Assembly: GCF_900079725.1 (NCBI RefSeq)
Contig: NZ_LT599032.1
Span: forward strand, 1,952,209-2,016,208
DNA: 64,000 nt
Direction: 5' to 3'
Source: an uncultured Dysgonomonas sp.
GTDB taxonomy: Bacteria > Bacteroidota > Bacteroidia > Bacteroidales > Dysgonomonadaceae
Shown: piece after piece, positions 8,192 to 17,286 of the stretch
How positions within the stretch are numbered: the stretch's first letter is position 1
Layout: the number at the start of each line of letters is the position of its first letter
Notes under the pieces: model-generated
Databases searched by the model: none
What the model was told of the DNA's origin: nothing
Seen by the model: the letters and a program-made list of their open reading frames with translations, nothing else
Made by a program: the position numbers and the translations under genes

Positions 8192-10687
8192 CTATTTGAC
8201 CTGAATTGTCTCTTCCGCTGACTTCAGCCAAGGAGATGTGAACTGGACTTTAACCTCACCCTGCTCGCCTGTAGCCTGTATGTAAGCCAGAATATGACCA
8301 TGAAACACACGATGCTTATTATCTGTATAGTCACTCATATCTTCATTATTACTAGCTTCCAATCCTAATAGCTTTGCAGGGCCGCTTATTCTGCAAGTGA
8401 TTTCATTATCAGATAGCATTACCGGCACACCATTCTCGTCCACTACTTGCACTATTACCTGAATAAGGCCTTTGTCTTTGCAAACCTCTTTTTCTGATTG
8501 CACAATGGTCAAAGCATGAGGCTGCGTAGAAGATTGTATCGCATAACGGGCTGTTTCATTCCCATTCTTATCCATTCCTATCACTTCCAGCTTACCTGCC
8601 TGATAAGGGATATCCCAGTAGATAATACCTGTATTATCGTCATAATCCTTTGTCTGGCCAACCTCTTTTCCATTCAGTTCCAGTCTCGCTTTCGCTGCAT
8701 TGGTATAGCTTACTACACGGATAGACTGTCCTTCCTGGTAATTCCAGATAGGCCATGCATCCATCGATGGGGTTTTCTCTTCATAATTACCTTCATTTTC
8801 TGCATCCAACTGAGACCATACGTCTTTCATCTGGCTTTTGCTTCCTTTTCCCGGTGTAGGGTAAGTTCCCAGATAAGCCATCGGTTTATCAGACCAAAGT
8901 GATTGACGGAAATATCCCCTGGGTTTAATAAAGCCTCCGAAATCAAGCAGGCCCGAGTAAAAGCCTCTTGACGGCCAGCGCCCCGACTCTCCCAGATAGT
9001 CTATACCTGTCCACAGGAATTGTCCGAAAATATATTCATTATCTCTTGCCGCTTTCCATGCGCTTAGTTCATGGCGGTTTTCACTACCATAAATTACGCG
9101 CTCAGGGTATGTCTGATGATCTTTGGCATACATACCTTCTGTATAGTTGTAACCTGCGATATCCAATGCTCCGGGGTATGCAGTCTGATTAGACATAGCT
9201 ACTCCCGCCAGTCCGGCTGTTGTAGGGCGTGATGTATCGTACTTCTTAACTACTGCTACCAACCGTTTAGCTATATCTCCCAAACGCATGGCATCAGGAG
9301 CATCTTTCTTATATCCTCCAAACATAGCCTGAGTAAAGCCTGTTGCAGCGCCACCATCCAATACCGGGTGAGAATAAGGATCGTTCGGATAATCTACTTC
9401 ATTGCCGATACTCCATGCAAATACGGATACATGATTGCGGTCGCGGCGGACAACATCTGCTAAGTCTTTTTCTCCCCACTCTTCAAAATAATCGAAATTA
9501 CCTTGAAATCCGGGAGTTCCCACATTCCAGCCTTCGAGCCATTTGCGTTTAGGAAATTCCCATTCGTCATAGGCTTCGTTGAGTACCAATAGTCCCAATT
9601 CATCGCACAGGCTATATAAATCGGGAGCCTGAGGATTGTGGCTGGTACGGATAGCATTCACTCCTATTTCTTTCAGTGTAAACAATCTGCGTTTCCACAC
9701 ATCTTTTGGTACAGCCGAGCCTAATACACCCGCATCATGGTGGATACATACACCTTTTACCTTCATCCATTCACCATTCAGGGCAAATCCTTTATTCGGA
9801 TCGAATGTATAGTTGCGGATACCTGTAGTAGTAGTGGTTTGGTCTATAACTTTACCGTCTTTGAGCACCGTTGTTTTTAATTGGTACAGATTCGGATTAT
9901 TCAAATCCCATAACTGAGGATTGTTTACTTTCAGTTCTGCTGACACCTTATTGTTTCCGGCTGCCATTTGCAGCTTCTTCGAAGCTTTTGCAACAACCTT
10001 ACCATCTGCCGATAATAACTCGTTTGTGATAGTCAGATTTGCATCTTTTACTATAGAATTGTCCATTTCCACAGACACAGACACAACGGCTTGTTTCTTA
10101 GTCACTGATTTAGGATATGCAAATACACCCCATTGGGCAATATGCAGAGGATTGGCATATACCATCCATACATTACGATAGATACCCGAACCTGTGTACC
10201 AGCGTGAGTCTGCCGACTGACTATGGTCTGCGCGAACAGCGATTACATTATCTTCCCCGTATTTAATGTAGGGAGTGGCATCGTACATAAAAGAGACATA
10301 ACCATTCGGGCGTTTGCCCAACGACTGTCCATTGATAAACACTTCACTACGATTGTACACTCCTTCGAAGTATAAGTATACTTTTTCCCCTTGTTTAGAT
10401 TGGGGTACATTGATTGTCTTACGATACCAACCTATACCTCCGGGCAGGTAACCTGTGGCACTGGCAAGTGTAGGACTGAGCTGACCTTTCACACTCCAAT
10501 CATGGGGTAAATCGACAGTTTTCCATCTTTTGTCATCCAGTGACGGAGTTTGGCCGTCTTTGACATCATTTAACGTAAATTTCCAGTTGGAGTTAATCTT
10601 CTCCGGCTCACCGAAACTTACCTGACCAGCTAGCGATAACGTCAGCAGGCATAGAACGGCACTCGAAAGTAATCTTGATAATTTCAT
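8192..10687 (-). CDS. Secreted GH2 beta-galactosidase
   Basis: An 831-residue exported glycoside hydrolase. A signal peptide (about 1-25) precedes the GH2 sugar-binding jelly roll (WKTVDLPHDWSVKG; GGIGWYRKTI), an immunoglobulin-like domain, and the TIM barrel beginning near KGVCIHHDAGVLGSAVP. The acid/base is Glu430 in SIGNEVDYP and the nucleophile Glu536 in VIYGSEN. A C-terminal region (about 620-831) carries the extra beta-sandwich domains common in Bacteroidota GH2 enzymes. Beta-galactosidase is the likeliest activity, though GH2 relatives with other specificities exist. The gene lies beside the HTCS/SusCD locus and is probably part of its enzyme set, trimming terminal galactose in the periplasm. 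Confidence 0.88.
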   Translation of the reverse strand: MKLSRLLSSAVLCLLTLSLAGQVSFGEPEKINSNWKFTLNDVKDGQTPSLDDKRWKTVDLPHDWSVKGQLSPTLASATGYLPGGIGWYRKTINVPQSKQGEKVYLYFEGVYNRSEVFINGQSLGKRPNGYVSFMYDATPYIKYGEDNVIAVRADHSQSADSRWYTGSGIYRNVWMVYANPLHIAQWGVFAYPKSVTKKQAVVSVSVEMDNSIVKDANLTITNELLSADGKVVAKASKKLQMAAGNNKVSAELKVNNPQLWDLNNPNLYQLKTTVLKDGKVIDQTTTTTGIRNYTFDPNKGFALNGEWMKVKGVCIHHDAGVLGSAVPKDVWKRRLFTLKEIGVNAIRTSHNPQAPDLYSLCDELGLLVLNEAYDEWEFPKRKWLEGWNVGTPGFQGNFDYFEEWGEKDLADVVRRDRNHVSVFAWSIGNEVDYPNDPYSHPVLDGGAATGFTQAMFGGYKKDAPDAMRLGDIAKRLVAVVKKYDTSRPTTAGLAGVAMSNQTAYPGALDIAGYNYTEGMYAKDHQTYPERVIYGSENRHELSAWKAARDNEYIFGQFLWTGIDYLGESGRWPSRGFYSGLLDFGGFIKPRGYFRQSLWSDKPMAYLGTYPTPGKGSKSQMKDVWSQLDAENEGNYEEKTPSMDAWPIWNYQEGQSIRVVSYTNAAKARLELNGKEVGQTKDYDDNTGIIYWDIPYQAGKLEVIGMDKNGNETARYAIQSSTQPHALTIVQSEKEVCKDKGLIQVIVQVVDENGVPVMLSDNEITCRISGPAKLLGLEASNNEDMSDYTDNKHRVFHGHILAYIQATGEQGEVKVQFTSPWLKSAEETIQVK

Positions 10688-10689
10688 GA

Positions 10690-11340
10690 TATATTAAATT
10701 TGTTAATTTCAGCGTTAACAAAAATACAATATATGACAGAATGCAATGGGGTATAGATAGGGCAAAATAGGATAGTAAATGAGTCATATATTATAAATCC
10801 GGTTGTTTGGATAAGAAATAGACGAAAACCAAATACAGGAAACAATTAATAATGAATATTGAAAAATTAATAATTGGCTTGTCAGTTAACAGTCATCAGT
10901 CAACAGTATTCTCACGCAAAGACGCTAAGTCGCAAAGTTCAATTTATAATTCATTGTAATATTTATATTTATTAACTACATTCTGTTAAAACCTGACACA
11001 TCTGACAGAAAATTCAGTTAACAGTCATCAGTCAACAGTGCTGGATTCTGTCATGCTGAACGGAGTGAAGCATCCCGTTTATAAAAAACTCCGTGTTACT
11101 CCTTCTACTCCGTGGTTAAAAATAAAAAGTAACAAAGGTAACAGGAAAATCAGTTAACAGTCATCAGTTAACAACTTGTTTCTTGTCTACCCGTAACTTG
11201 TAACTGCCCGAAGGGCGCAGTAACTCGTAACTCTTAAAAAACATTACACTATTTCATCCATTTGCTAATATGCTAATTTACAAATCTGCTAATTCATTTT
11301 TTCAAAGAGCTACAAGCTATCAGCTAAAGGCTAACAGCTA
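10690..11340. repeat. Intergenic mosaic of dispersed repeats
   Basis: The 700-bp gap between the GH2 and HTCS genes has no good reading frame. It holds several modules also found elsewhere in the window: GTCAGTTAACAGTCATCAGT (near 10880 and again at 11018), TGTTAAAACCTGACACATCT (from 10984, shared with 29125), a REP-like TCATGCTGAACGGAGTGAAG (11052), a GTAACAAAGGTAACAG block (11130), and CAGCTAAAGGCTAACAGC (near 11321, shared with about 29513). Confidence 0.75.
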
Positions 11341-11390
11341 CATACATAGATAAACTTTCCGTGAAAAGATAAAATATTATTTACTCCCGA

Positions 11391-14300
11391 TTACTTTTTG
11401 TTCATTATCTGTTTTATATATTCGGAGGGTACTAAGCCAAATTCTTCTTTGAAGCATTGGCGGAAATAAGTAACACTATTCATTCCTACCATATAGGATA
11501 TTTCGGAGATAGTATATTTCCCTGTGAGAAGAAGTTGTTCTGCATTTCGTATTCTTACTTTTCTTATAAATTCATTAGCAGACATACCCGTAAGAGCTTT
11601 TACCTTTCGGTATAGTGTGGAATGGCTCATGTTCATTTTGTCCGCTATAAATGCAACATCTACATTGTCCGAATCCAGATTCTGTTCAATAATGGACGTT
11701 ACTTTTTCTATAAACTCATTATCTATTTTGCTTATAGAGTCTATTATGATGGCATTTTTGTTTGCAGTATTATTATTTATCAATTCTGCCACCTTCCGCC
11801 GGGCTTCGAGCAAATTGGTTACACGGCTATGCAGCAAGCTGGCACTGAACGGTTTTGTTATATACGACTCTACTCCAATATTATACCCTTCCGTCCGATC
11901 CTGAATAGAATCCTTAGCAGTAAGCAGGATGATTGGTATATGACTTGTACGCACATCTTCCTTTAATATTCTGCTTAGTTCGAAACCATCCATTTCGGGC
12001 ATCATAATATCGCTGATAATAATATCCGGAATATGAGTATATGCCTCTTTTAAGCCTTTTTTCCCATTTGATGCAGTATATACTTTATATTGCTCTGATA
12101 AGGAGTTATGGATATAATCCCTGATATCGTCATTGTCTTCGATAACCAGAATCACCTGCTTGGTATCTGTCGGCTCTGATTTTACAATCTCTCCGTTTTC
12201 TTCTATGACATCTTTAGCCGTTTTGTCCATATGTAAAGCATCCGGATAAGTATTATCCGTTACGATCCTGAAACGGAAAGACGTCCCTTCACCGGGTTTG
12301 CTTTCGACAGATATTTCTCCCTGATGTATGGACGCAAGATTATGCACAAGAGCCAAACCGATACCTGTACCCGATACTTGCTGTTCCCTTTCGGCCTGAT
12401 AATACCTGTCAAATATTTTAGAGATTGATTCCGGAGGAATACCCCTGCCTGTGTCTCTGACCTCTATTTCGGTATAGTTTACACCACTATTCTCTACGGA
12501 TCTCAATATAAGGGAGATGCTACCTTTTTGAGTATACTTGAATGCGTTGGACAACAGGTTCTCAAGGATAGTCGTTATCACATCTGAATCAAAGAAAACA
12601 TCCACATTCTGCGTTTCTATACTGATATTGAAAGAGACTCGTTTGTTCGTATTCAGTTCTTTATACTTCAGTCCTACTTCATGTAACAGTTGTGAAATAT
12701 CGCTTTTGTAGACACTTAGCCTTTTATTTTGGGTTTCTGTTTTTCGAAATTCCAGTATCTGGTTTATAAGGCTCAACAGCCGTGTAGCACTTCTGTATAT
12801 GGCTGATATTTTGGATGAGTGCTTTTCCGGCAGGCCCGGATCACTATGCAGATCTTCCAGAGGGCCCAGTATGAGAGTCAGAGGAGTACGCAGTTCATGG
12901 GTTATATTTGTAAAAAAGCGAAGCCTTTCGTTATTTAATTCTTGTTCCTGAAGATGGTTTTTCTTTTCCAGAGTGAGAGAATTTTCCAGATCAAGTTTAC
13001 GTTTGTAAAAACGAAGAATAAGAATTACTATACAAAATATCGTTATAATATACAGCGCTTTAGCCCACCATGTAAGCCACAATGGCGGATTTATATTAAT
13101 TGTCAGAGAGGTAATATTTTCCGACCATTCCTGATTCTTAACCCGCGATTTGATTAACAGTCCGTATGTACCGGGAGGGATGTTGCGGAACGTTACGGAG
13201 TTTTCTCCCTGTGTATTATACCACAAATCCTCCAACCCTTTGAGCATATAAGTATAGTCTACCAGATGATTGAGAGAGTAGTCCAATACATTGAATGATA
13301 TATTGAATGTATTTTGATTATAGTTTAATTCGATCTCGGATGTAACCGGTATATCCGTATCATTATCCGATATTTTCAACTGGTCGCTATATATCTTGAA
13401 ACTGGTAATGGCTGTAGGAGGCAAATCTATTTGGGTAGGTACAGCTTCAGGTTTAAAATAACAAACTCCGTTTTGTGAACCGAAGAAGATCGTTCCTTTA
13501 GAATCTTTTGTTACCGAACCACTCATAAAATCACCCAGAGGAACCCCATTGTAATGATTGTAATTGTCAAATTTATTATTACTATGTATAAAACGGCTGA
13601 TTCCACCATTGGTACTAATCCATATGTTACCATCCTTATCTTCGGTTATGGCGCGTATATGGCTGTTTATCAGCCCGTCCTTTTCGTCAAAAACGGTATA
13701 TTCATCCATTTTATCGGGAGATTTAAAACAGACAAGCCCTTCTCCTGTTGCTACCCACATCTGCCCTTTTGTGTCTTTATATATATGATCTACAGTATTG
13801 GATGGAAAGCCCCGGTCAGTCTTCAGAGTTTTAATGACTTTCAAATTCTTGTCAAGAATAGCCAACCCTTCCCCGAAAAAGCCGATCCAGATTTGCCCTT
13901 TGTTGTCTCTCGATATGGCACGCACAAGATTATTGGACAATCCAGAGTTATCCGTAGAAAACAATTGTCCTTTTTTTGTATTTATATTGTATTTATATAG
14001 CCCGGAGGTACTACCTATCCACATATTTTTTTCGTTATCTTCATAGAAGCATCTGATATCAATGTTGCCATCTATCATAAATTCTGAAACAGCCTTACTT
14101 TGCGAATCAAATATATTCACACCTCCCCGGAAGGTGCCGAACCATAAGTTATTTTTAGAATCCCTGATCGCGGCTAATATAGCATCATCAGTTATTTTAT
14201 TAGTCTTTTTGTCAAAAATATGGGTTCTTTCGCCGTTTTCGAACACATTGATTCCACCACCATCGGTACCTATCCATACACGGTCTTTCTCGTCAGTGCA

Positions 14301-15446
14301 TATCCCCCATGCTATCGGGTTATTTAAAGAATTATTCAGGGTTTGTATAGGTGAGTATGACCATGTATCGAAAAAAGGTGAATAATGGCTGATGAAGTTT
14401 ATCCCTCCTCCATATGTGGCAAACCAGGAATTGTTGAAAGAGTCCTGATAAATACATCGGATTGTCGGATTCGAGAATCCTTTGCTATCGTCCCGGTAAG
14501 TTATATTGTTGAAAGAAACATGCTGAGGGGTCAGGAACATACTTTGCTTTATATCGAGGATGCTTACCCCTCCTTTTTCTGTCCCTACCCATAATTTGCC
14601 GTCGTTGAGTTGATTAATTGTATATATGTAATTCGAGATCAGGGATGCTTTATTCTGAGGATCGTGTTTGAATACAATAAACGATTCTTTCTCCGTATTA
14701 AAAAGAGCCAGCCCATTGTTCGTCCCTATCCATACATTATCATTTTTATCTACATAGATAGTCCTTACTTCATCGCCGGGCAAACTTTCCTTATCATCCG
14801 GATCGTGCCTGAAATTTCTTATCTTTTTGTCTTTCAATGATAGTATGCTCAGTCCCGACGATACATGTCCGATATATAAAAATCCTTTATTGTCTTCATT
14901 TACAGACCAGACATTATCATTAACCATTCCCGGAACCGTAGACTGATTATAGTGTTCGAATGTCTTACTCTTTTTATTGAAATATTCGACACCTCTGTAA
15001 TATGTCGACAGCCATAAGTTACCATCTTTAGAATTTGTGATATCGGTAATGTCGTTTGTTATAATTCCCGATGGATTGGCAGCGTCATGTCTATAATGTG
15101 TAAATATTTCAGTATTAGAATCAAACGCATTCAGCCCTTCCCTTTGTGTTGCGATCCAGACTATATCATCGTATTTGTCGGCATATACTTTGTTCAGTTC
15201 GTTCCCGCTTATGCTGTTACTTCCTTCAATGTTATTTTTCTTATAAACTTTACATCTATTTCCATCAAACCTATTCAATCCGGATTCGGTTGCAAACCAT
15301 AAGAAACCCCGCTTATCCTGCGTAATGCTCACAATATAATTGTTTGAGACACCATGCTCTATACCCAGCGTTTTTATCGTATAGAGCTGAGCATAAGATG
15401 ATAAAAATGACGAAAAAATAAGAATTAGAAGTAAATACGATCTCAT
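11391..15446 (-). CDS. Hybrid two-component system regulator (HTCS)
   Basis: A 1351-residue single-chain sensor and transcription factor, the usual regulator of Bacteroidota glycan loci. The start is ATG 15446 (MRSYLLLILIFSS, a signal sequence); the frame from 15479 begins with TTG. The periplasmic part has many two-component-propeller repeats (for example FLWFATESGLNRFDG and KLWVGTEKGGVSI), then a Y_Y_Y domain near 690-780. One TM spans about 791-813. The kinase has His850 in THELRTPLTLI, the N box LENLLSNAFKYT and GTGIGLALV. A receiver domain has Asp1146 in IISDIMMPEMDG. An AraC-type DNA-binding domain ends the protein (about 1245-1350). It is divergent from the lipoprotein-susC-susD row, its probable target. 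Confidence 0.96.
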   Translation of the reverse strand: MRSYLLLILIFSSFLSSYAQLYTIKTLGIEHGVSNNYIVSITQDKRGFLWFATESGLNRFDGNRCKVYKKNNIEGSNSISGNELNKVYADKYDDIVWIATQREGLNAFDSNTEIFTHYRHDAANPSGIITNDITDITNSKDGNLWLSTYYRGVEYFNKKSKTFEHYNQSTVPGMVNDNVWSVNEDNKGFLYIGHVSSGLSILSLKDKKIRNFRHDPDDKESLPGDEVRTIYVDKNDNVWIGTNNGLALFNTEKESFIVFKHDPQNKASLISNYIYTINQLNDGKLWVGTEKGGVSILDIKQSMFLTPQHVSFNNITYRDDSKGFSNPTIRCIYQDSFNNSWFATYGGGINFISHYSPFFDTWSYSPIQTLNNSLNNPIAWGICTDEKDRVWIGTDGGGINVFENGERTHIFDKKTNKITDDAILAAIRDSKNNLWFGTFRGGVNIFDSQSKAVSEFMIDGNIDIRCFYEDNEKNMWIGSTSGLYKYNINTKKGQLFSTDNSGLSNNLVRAISRDNKGQIWIGFFGEGLAILDKNLKVIKTLKTDRGFPSNTVDHIYKDTKGQMWVATGEGLVCFKSPDKMDEYTVFDEKDGLINSHIRAITEDKDGNIWISTNGGISRFIHSNNKFDNYNHYNGVPLGDFMSGSVTKDSKGTIFFGSQNGVCYFKPEAVPTQIDLPPTAITSFKIYSDQLKISDNDTDIPVTSEIELNYNQNTFNISFNVLDYSLNHLVDYTYMLKGLEDLWYNTQGENSVTFRNIPPGTYGLLIKSRVKNQEWSENITSLTININPPLWLTWWAKALYIITIFCIVILILRFYKRKLDLENSLTLEKKNHLQEQELNNERLRFFTNITHELRTPLTLILGPLEDLHSDPGLPEKHSSKISAIYRSATRLLSLINQILEFRKTETQNKRLSVYKSDISQLLHEVGLKYKELNTNKRVSFNISIETQNVDVFFDSDVITTILENLLSNAFKYTQKGSISLILRSVENSGVNYTEIEVRDTGRGIPPESISKIFDRYYQAEREQQVSGTGIGLALVHNLASIHQGEISVESKPGEGTSFRFRIVTDNTYPDALHMDKTAKDVIEENGEIVKSEPTDTKQVILVIEDNDDIRDYIHNSLSEQYKVYTASNGKKGLKEAYTHIPDIIISDIMMPEMDGFELSRILKEDVRTSHIPIILLTAKDSIQDRTEGYNIGVESYITKPFSASLLHSRVTNLLEARRKVAELINNNTANKNAIIIDSISKIDNEFIEKVTSIIEQNLDSDNVDVAFIADKMNMSHSTLYRKVKALTGMSANEFIRKVRIRNAEQLLLTGKYTISEISYMVGMNSVTYFRQCFKEEFGLVPSEYIKQIMNKK

Positions 15447-15784
15447 ACGGTTTATTAGACTTTGACTATTGATATTCAAATGTAATAATAATCTGATAAT
15501 ATAGATACCCTAATTGAGCATTGACCGATTTAGCATTCATTAATGATTAGTTTGCGTTCACGTCTGTAGTCGATCAATATATACATTTGCTGCGGGAATG
15601 TGGTGCTGGTACAATTAGAGCAATCACAACTGCGGTTTTAATTGTATTCTTCAAGAAATAAGCTATAGAAAGTATTTAATACAACATATTTTATTTGTAA
15701 CTGACTATTGCCATTGCAGATACAAAGTAATAAATAGGTCTGAGACCTTAAATTAAAAAAAATCATAAACTAAAATCTGATTTC
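15447..15784. other. Divergent regulatory gap between HTCS and PUL
   Basis: About 340 bp with no gene. It should carry the HTCS-controlled promoter of the lipoprotein-susC-susD row. The only clear structure is AGGTC-TGA-GACCT (15736-15748) inside AGGTCTGAGACCTTAA, 36 nt before the lipoprotein ATG. No confident TAnnTTTG box was found, which is common for activator-dependent promoters. Confidence 0.5.
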
Positions 15785-17251
15785 ATGAAAACAAAAAAGT
15801 GTATTAGCTTGCTGTTGATCCTTCTATTTCTATTGAATGGATGTAGCGATGATGATGGCTATTCCGATGTAGATGGGTTACCTCCTACAATTGTTATGGG
15901 CTCTTCGAATATAAAGACAGAACCCGGTAGGGAAATTACAATCAAAGCAAAAGTAGAAGACAAAGACGGGCTTCGCTCCATCAATCTGAAAAATGCGGCA
16001 TTCAATCTGGATAAGACGATAGATCTTACATTAGACAGCGTTGTATATTCTTTCGACCTGAACTATAAGTACAAGATAGTCAAAGAGCTGGAGGGAGACA
16101 ATTTCCAATTGGATGTTACCGCCACCGACCGCGGCGGACGTACCACTACCGAAACTCTACTGGTTACCATGGACGGGGATTTCACAAATCCTGTATTTAC
16201 CGTATCTCCGGATGCAGCCATAACTGTTCTATTGAAAACAGAAACACGATTGAATGTTAAGTTTACTGTAGAAGATGATAAAGCTTTGGATCTGGTAACA
16301 ATAGACATACCTGAAATCAATTACTCGAAAGAAATCACAACTTTCACAAATTCAGGCAAGACTCTTGAGTTTAACGACCCTATAACATTACCTTCGGCTG
16401 TAGCTACATATAACCTGACATTAAAAGCCGTTGACAAAGCCGGACTCGAAACTAGCAAGACCAGTGTGATCACTGTATCGGAAATGCCGGACTTCCCTAA
16501 AATGTACCTTGCGGATGTAGCGACTGTAGCCGAGTTGAACAGTGACGTTTTTGGTGTGCCTATGCGCATAGAGCGTACTGCCGCTTATGAATATAAAGCG
16601 AATTATTATTGCCAGAAAGCAGGTACTGAGATTTTCTTCTTACCACAAAAAAGCGATTTCACTCCGATCTGTTTCGGTATCGATCCCGCCGATAACACCA
16701 AATTGACTGATGACCCCGATATTGCAGAACCTATAGTGTTAACTCAGGCGAATGTATATTATGAAATTACATTTAATGTAAAAACCGCTATTTACAAAGT
16801 CAAGACATATGCCATTGCTGATGCGATTGATCCTGTTCCTCATAAATTCGGTTCTATCAGTCTGGATACTTGGGGTGATGGTGGAAGCTGGCTTCAGGAG
16901 TTCTATTTTGGTTATATGACTTCCAATCCGAGAGAAGTAAGCCGCTTTACACAGGATGCGACCAATCCGCACCTCTATTACCTGGCAAACCCATTGTCTT
17001 TGGAAGCAGGAGAGAAAATGAATTTTGTTTTCCACAACTGGCACTCTGATGGATGGTGGAACTATTGCTCATGGCGAGTAGACAATTCGGACGAACCGGA
17101 AATATTCAATTATTATGGCGACTATAAGAACCCCGCTTGGACCAAACCTAACGGTGCTGATAATTGGGCGAAACCGACAGTAAAACAAACAGGGTCTTAT
17201 AAATTATACTTTGATGCTCATCTGGGAAGGGCTAAACTTGTCCGTGAGTAA
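15785..17251 (+). CDS. PUL surface lipoprotein, probable glycan-binding (SusE/F-position) protein
   Basis: A 488-residue lipoprotein. The signal ends in a lipobox with Cys20 (FLLNGC) followed by SDDDG, an acidic run of the kind that exports lipoproteins to the Bacteroidota cell surface. Residues about 30-235 look like two or three repeated immunoglobulin-like beta-sandwiches (KAKVEDKDGLRSINL; NVKFTVEDDKALDLV; LTLKAVDKAGL). The C-terminal half has many aromatics (WHSDGWWNYCSWRVDN), as expected for a carbohydrate-binding face. I do not recognise a named family with certainty. It comes first in the row, 35 nt before susC, whereas such proteins more often follow susD. Glycan binding is inferred from position. 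Confidence 0.7.
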   Translation: MKTKKCISLLLILLFLLNGCSDDDGYSDVDGLPPTIVMGSSNIKTEPGREITIKAKVEDKDGLRSINLKNAAFNLDKTIDLTLDSVVYSFDLNYKYKIVKELEGDNFQLDVTATDRGGRTTTETLLVTMDGDFTNPVFTVSPDAAITVLLKTETRLNVKFTVEDDKALDLVTIDIPEINYSKEITTFTNSGKTLEFNDPITLPSAVATYNLTLKAVDKAGLETSKTSVITVSEMPDFPKMYLADVATVAELNSDVFGVPMRIERTAAYEYKANYYCQKAGTEIFFLPQKSDFTPICFGIDPADNTKLTDDPDIAEPIVLTQANVYYEITFNVKTAIYKVKTYAIADAIDPVPHKFGSISLDTWGDGGSWLQEFYFGYMTSNPREVSRFTQDATNPHLYYLANPLSLEAGEKMNFVFHNWHSDGWWNYCSWRVDNSDEPEIFNYYGDYKNPAWTKPNGADNWAKPTVKQTGSYKLYFDAHLGRAKLVRE

Positions 17252-17286
17252 ACATAAACAGAAGTAAAAAATATAAATAAATACTT

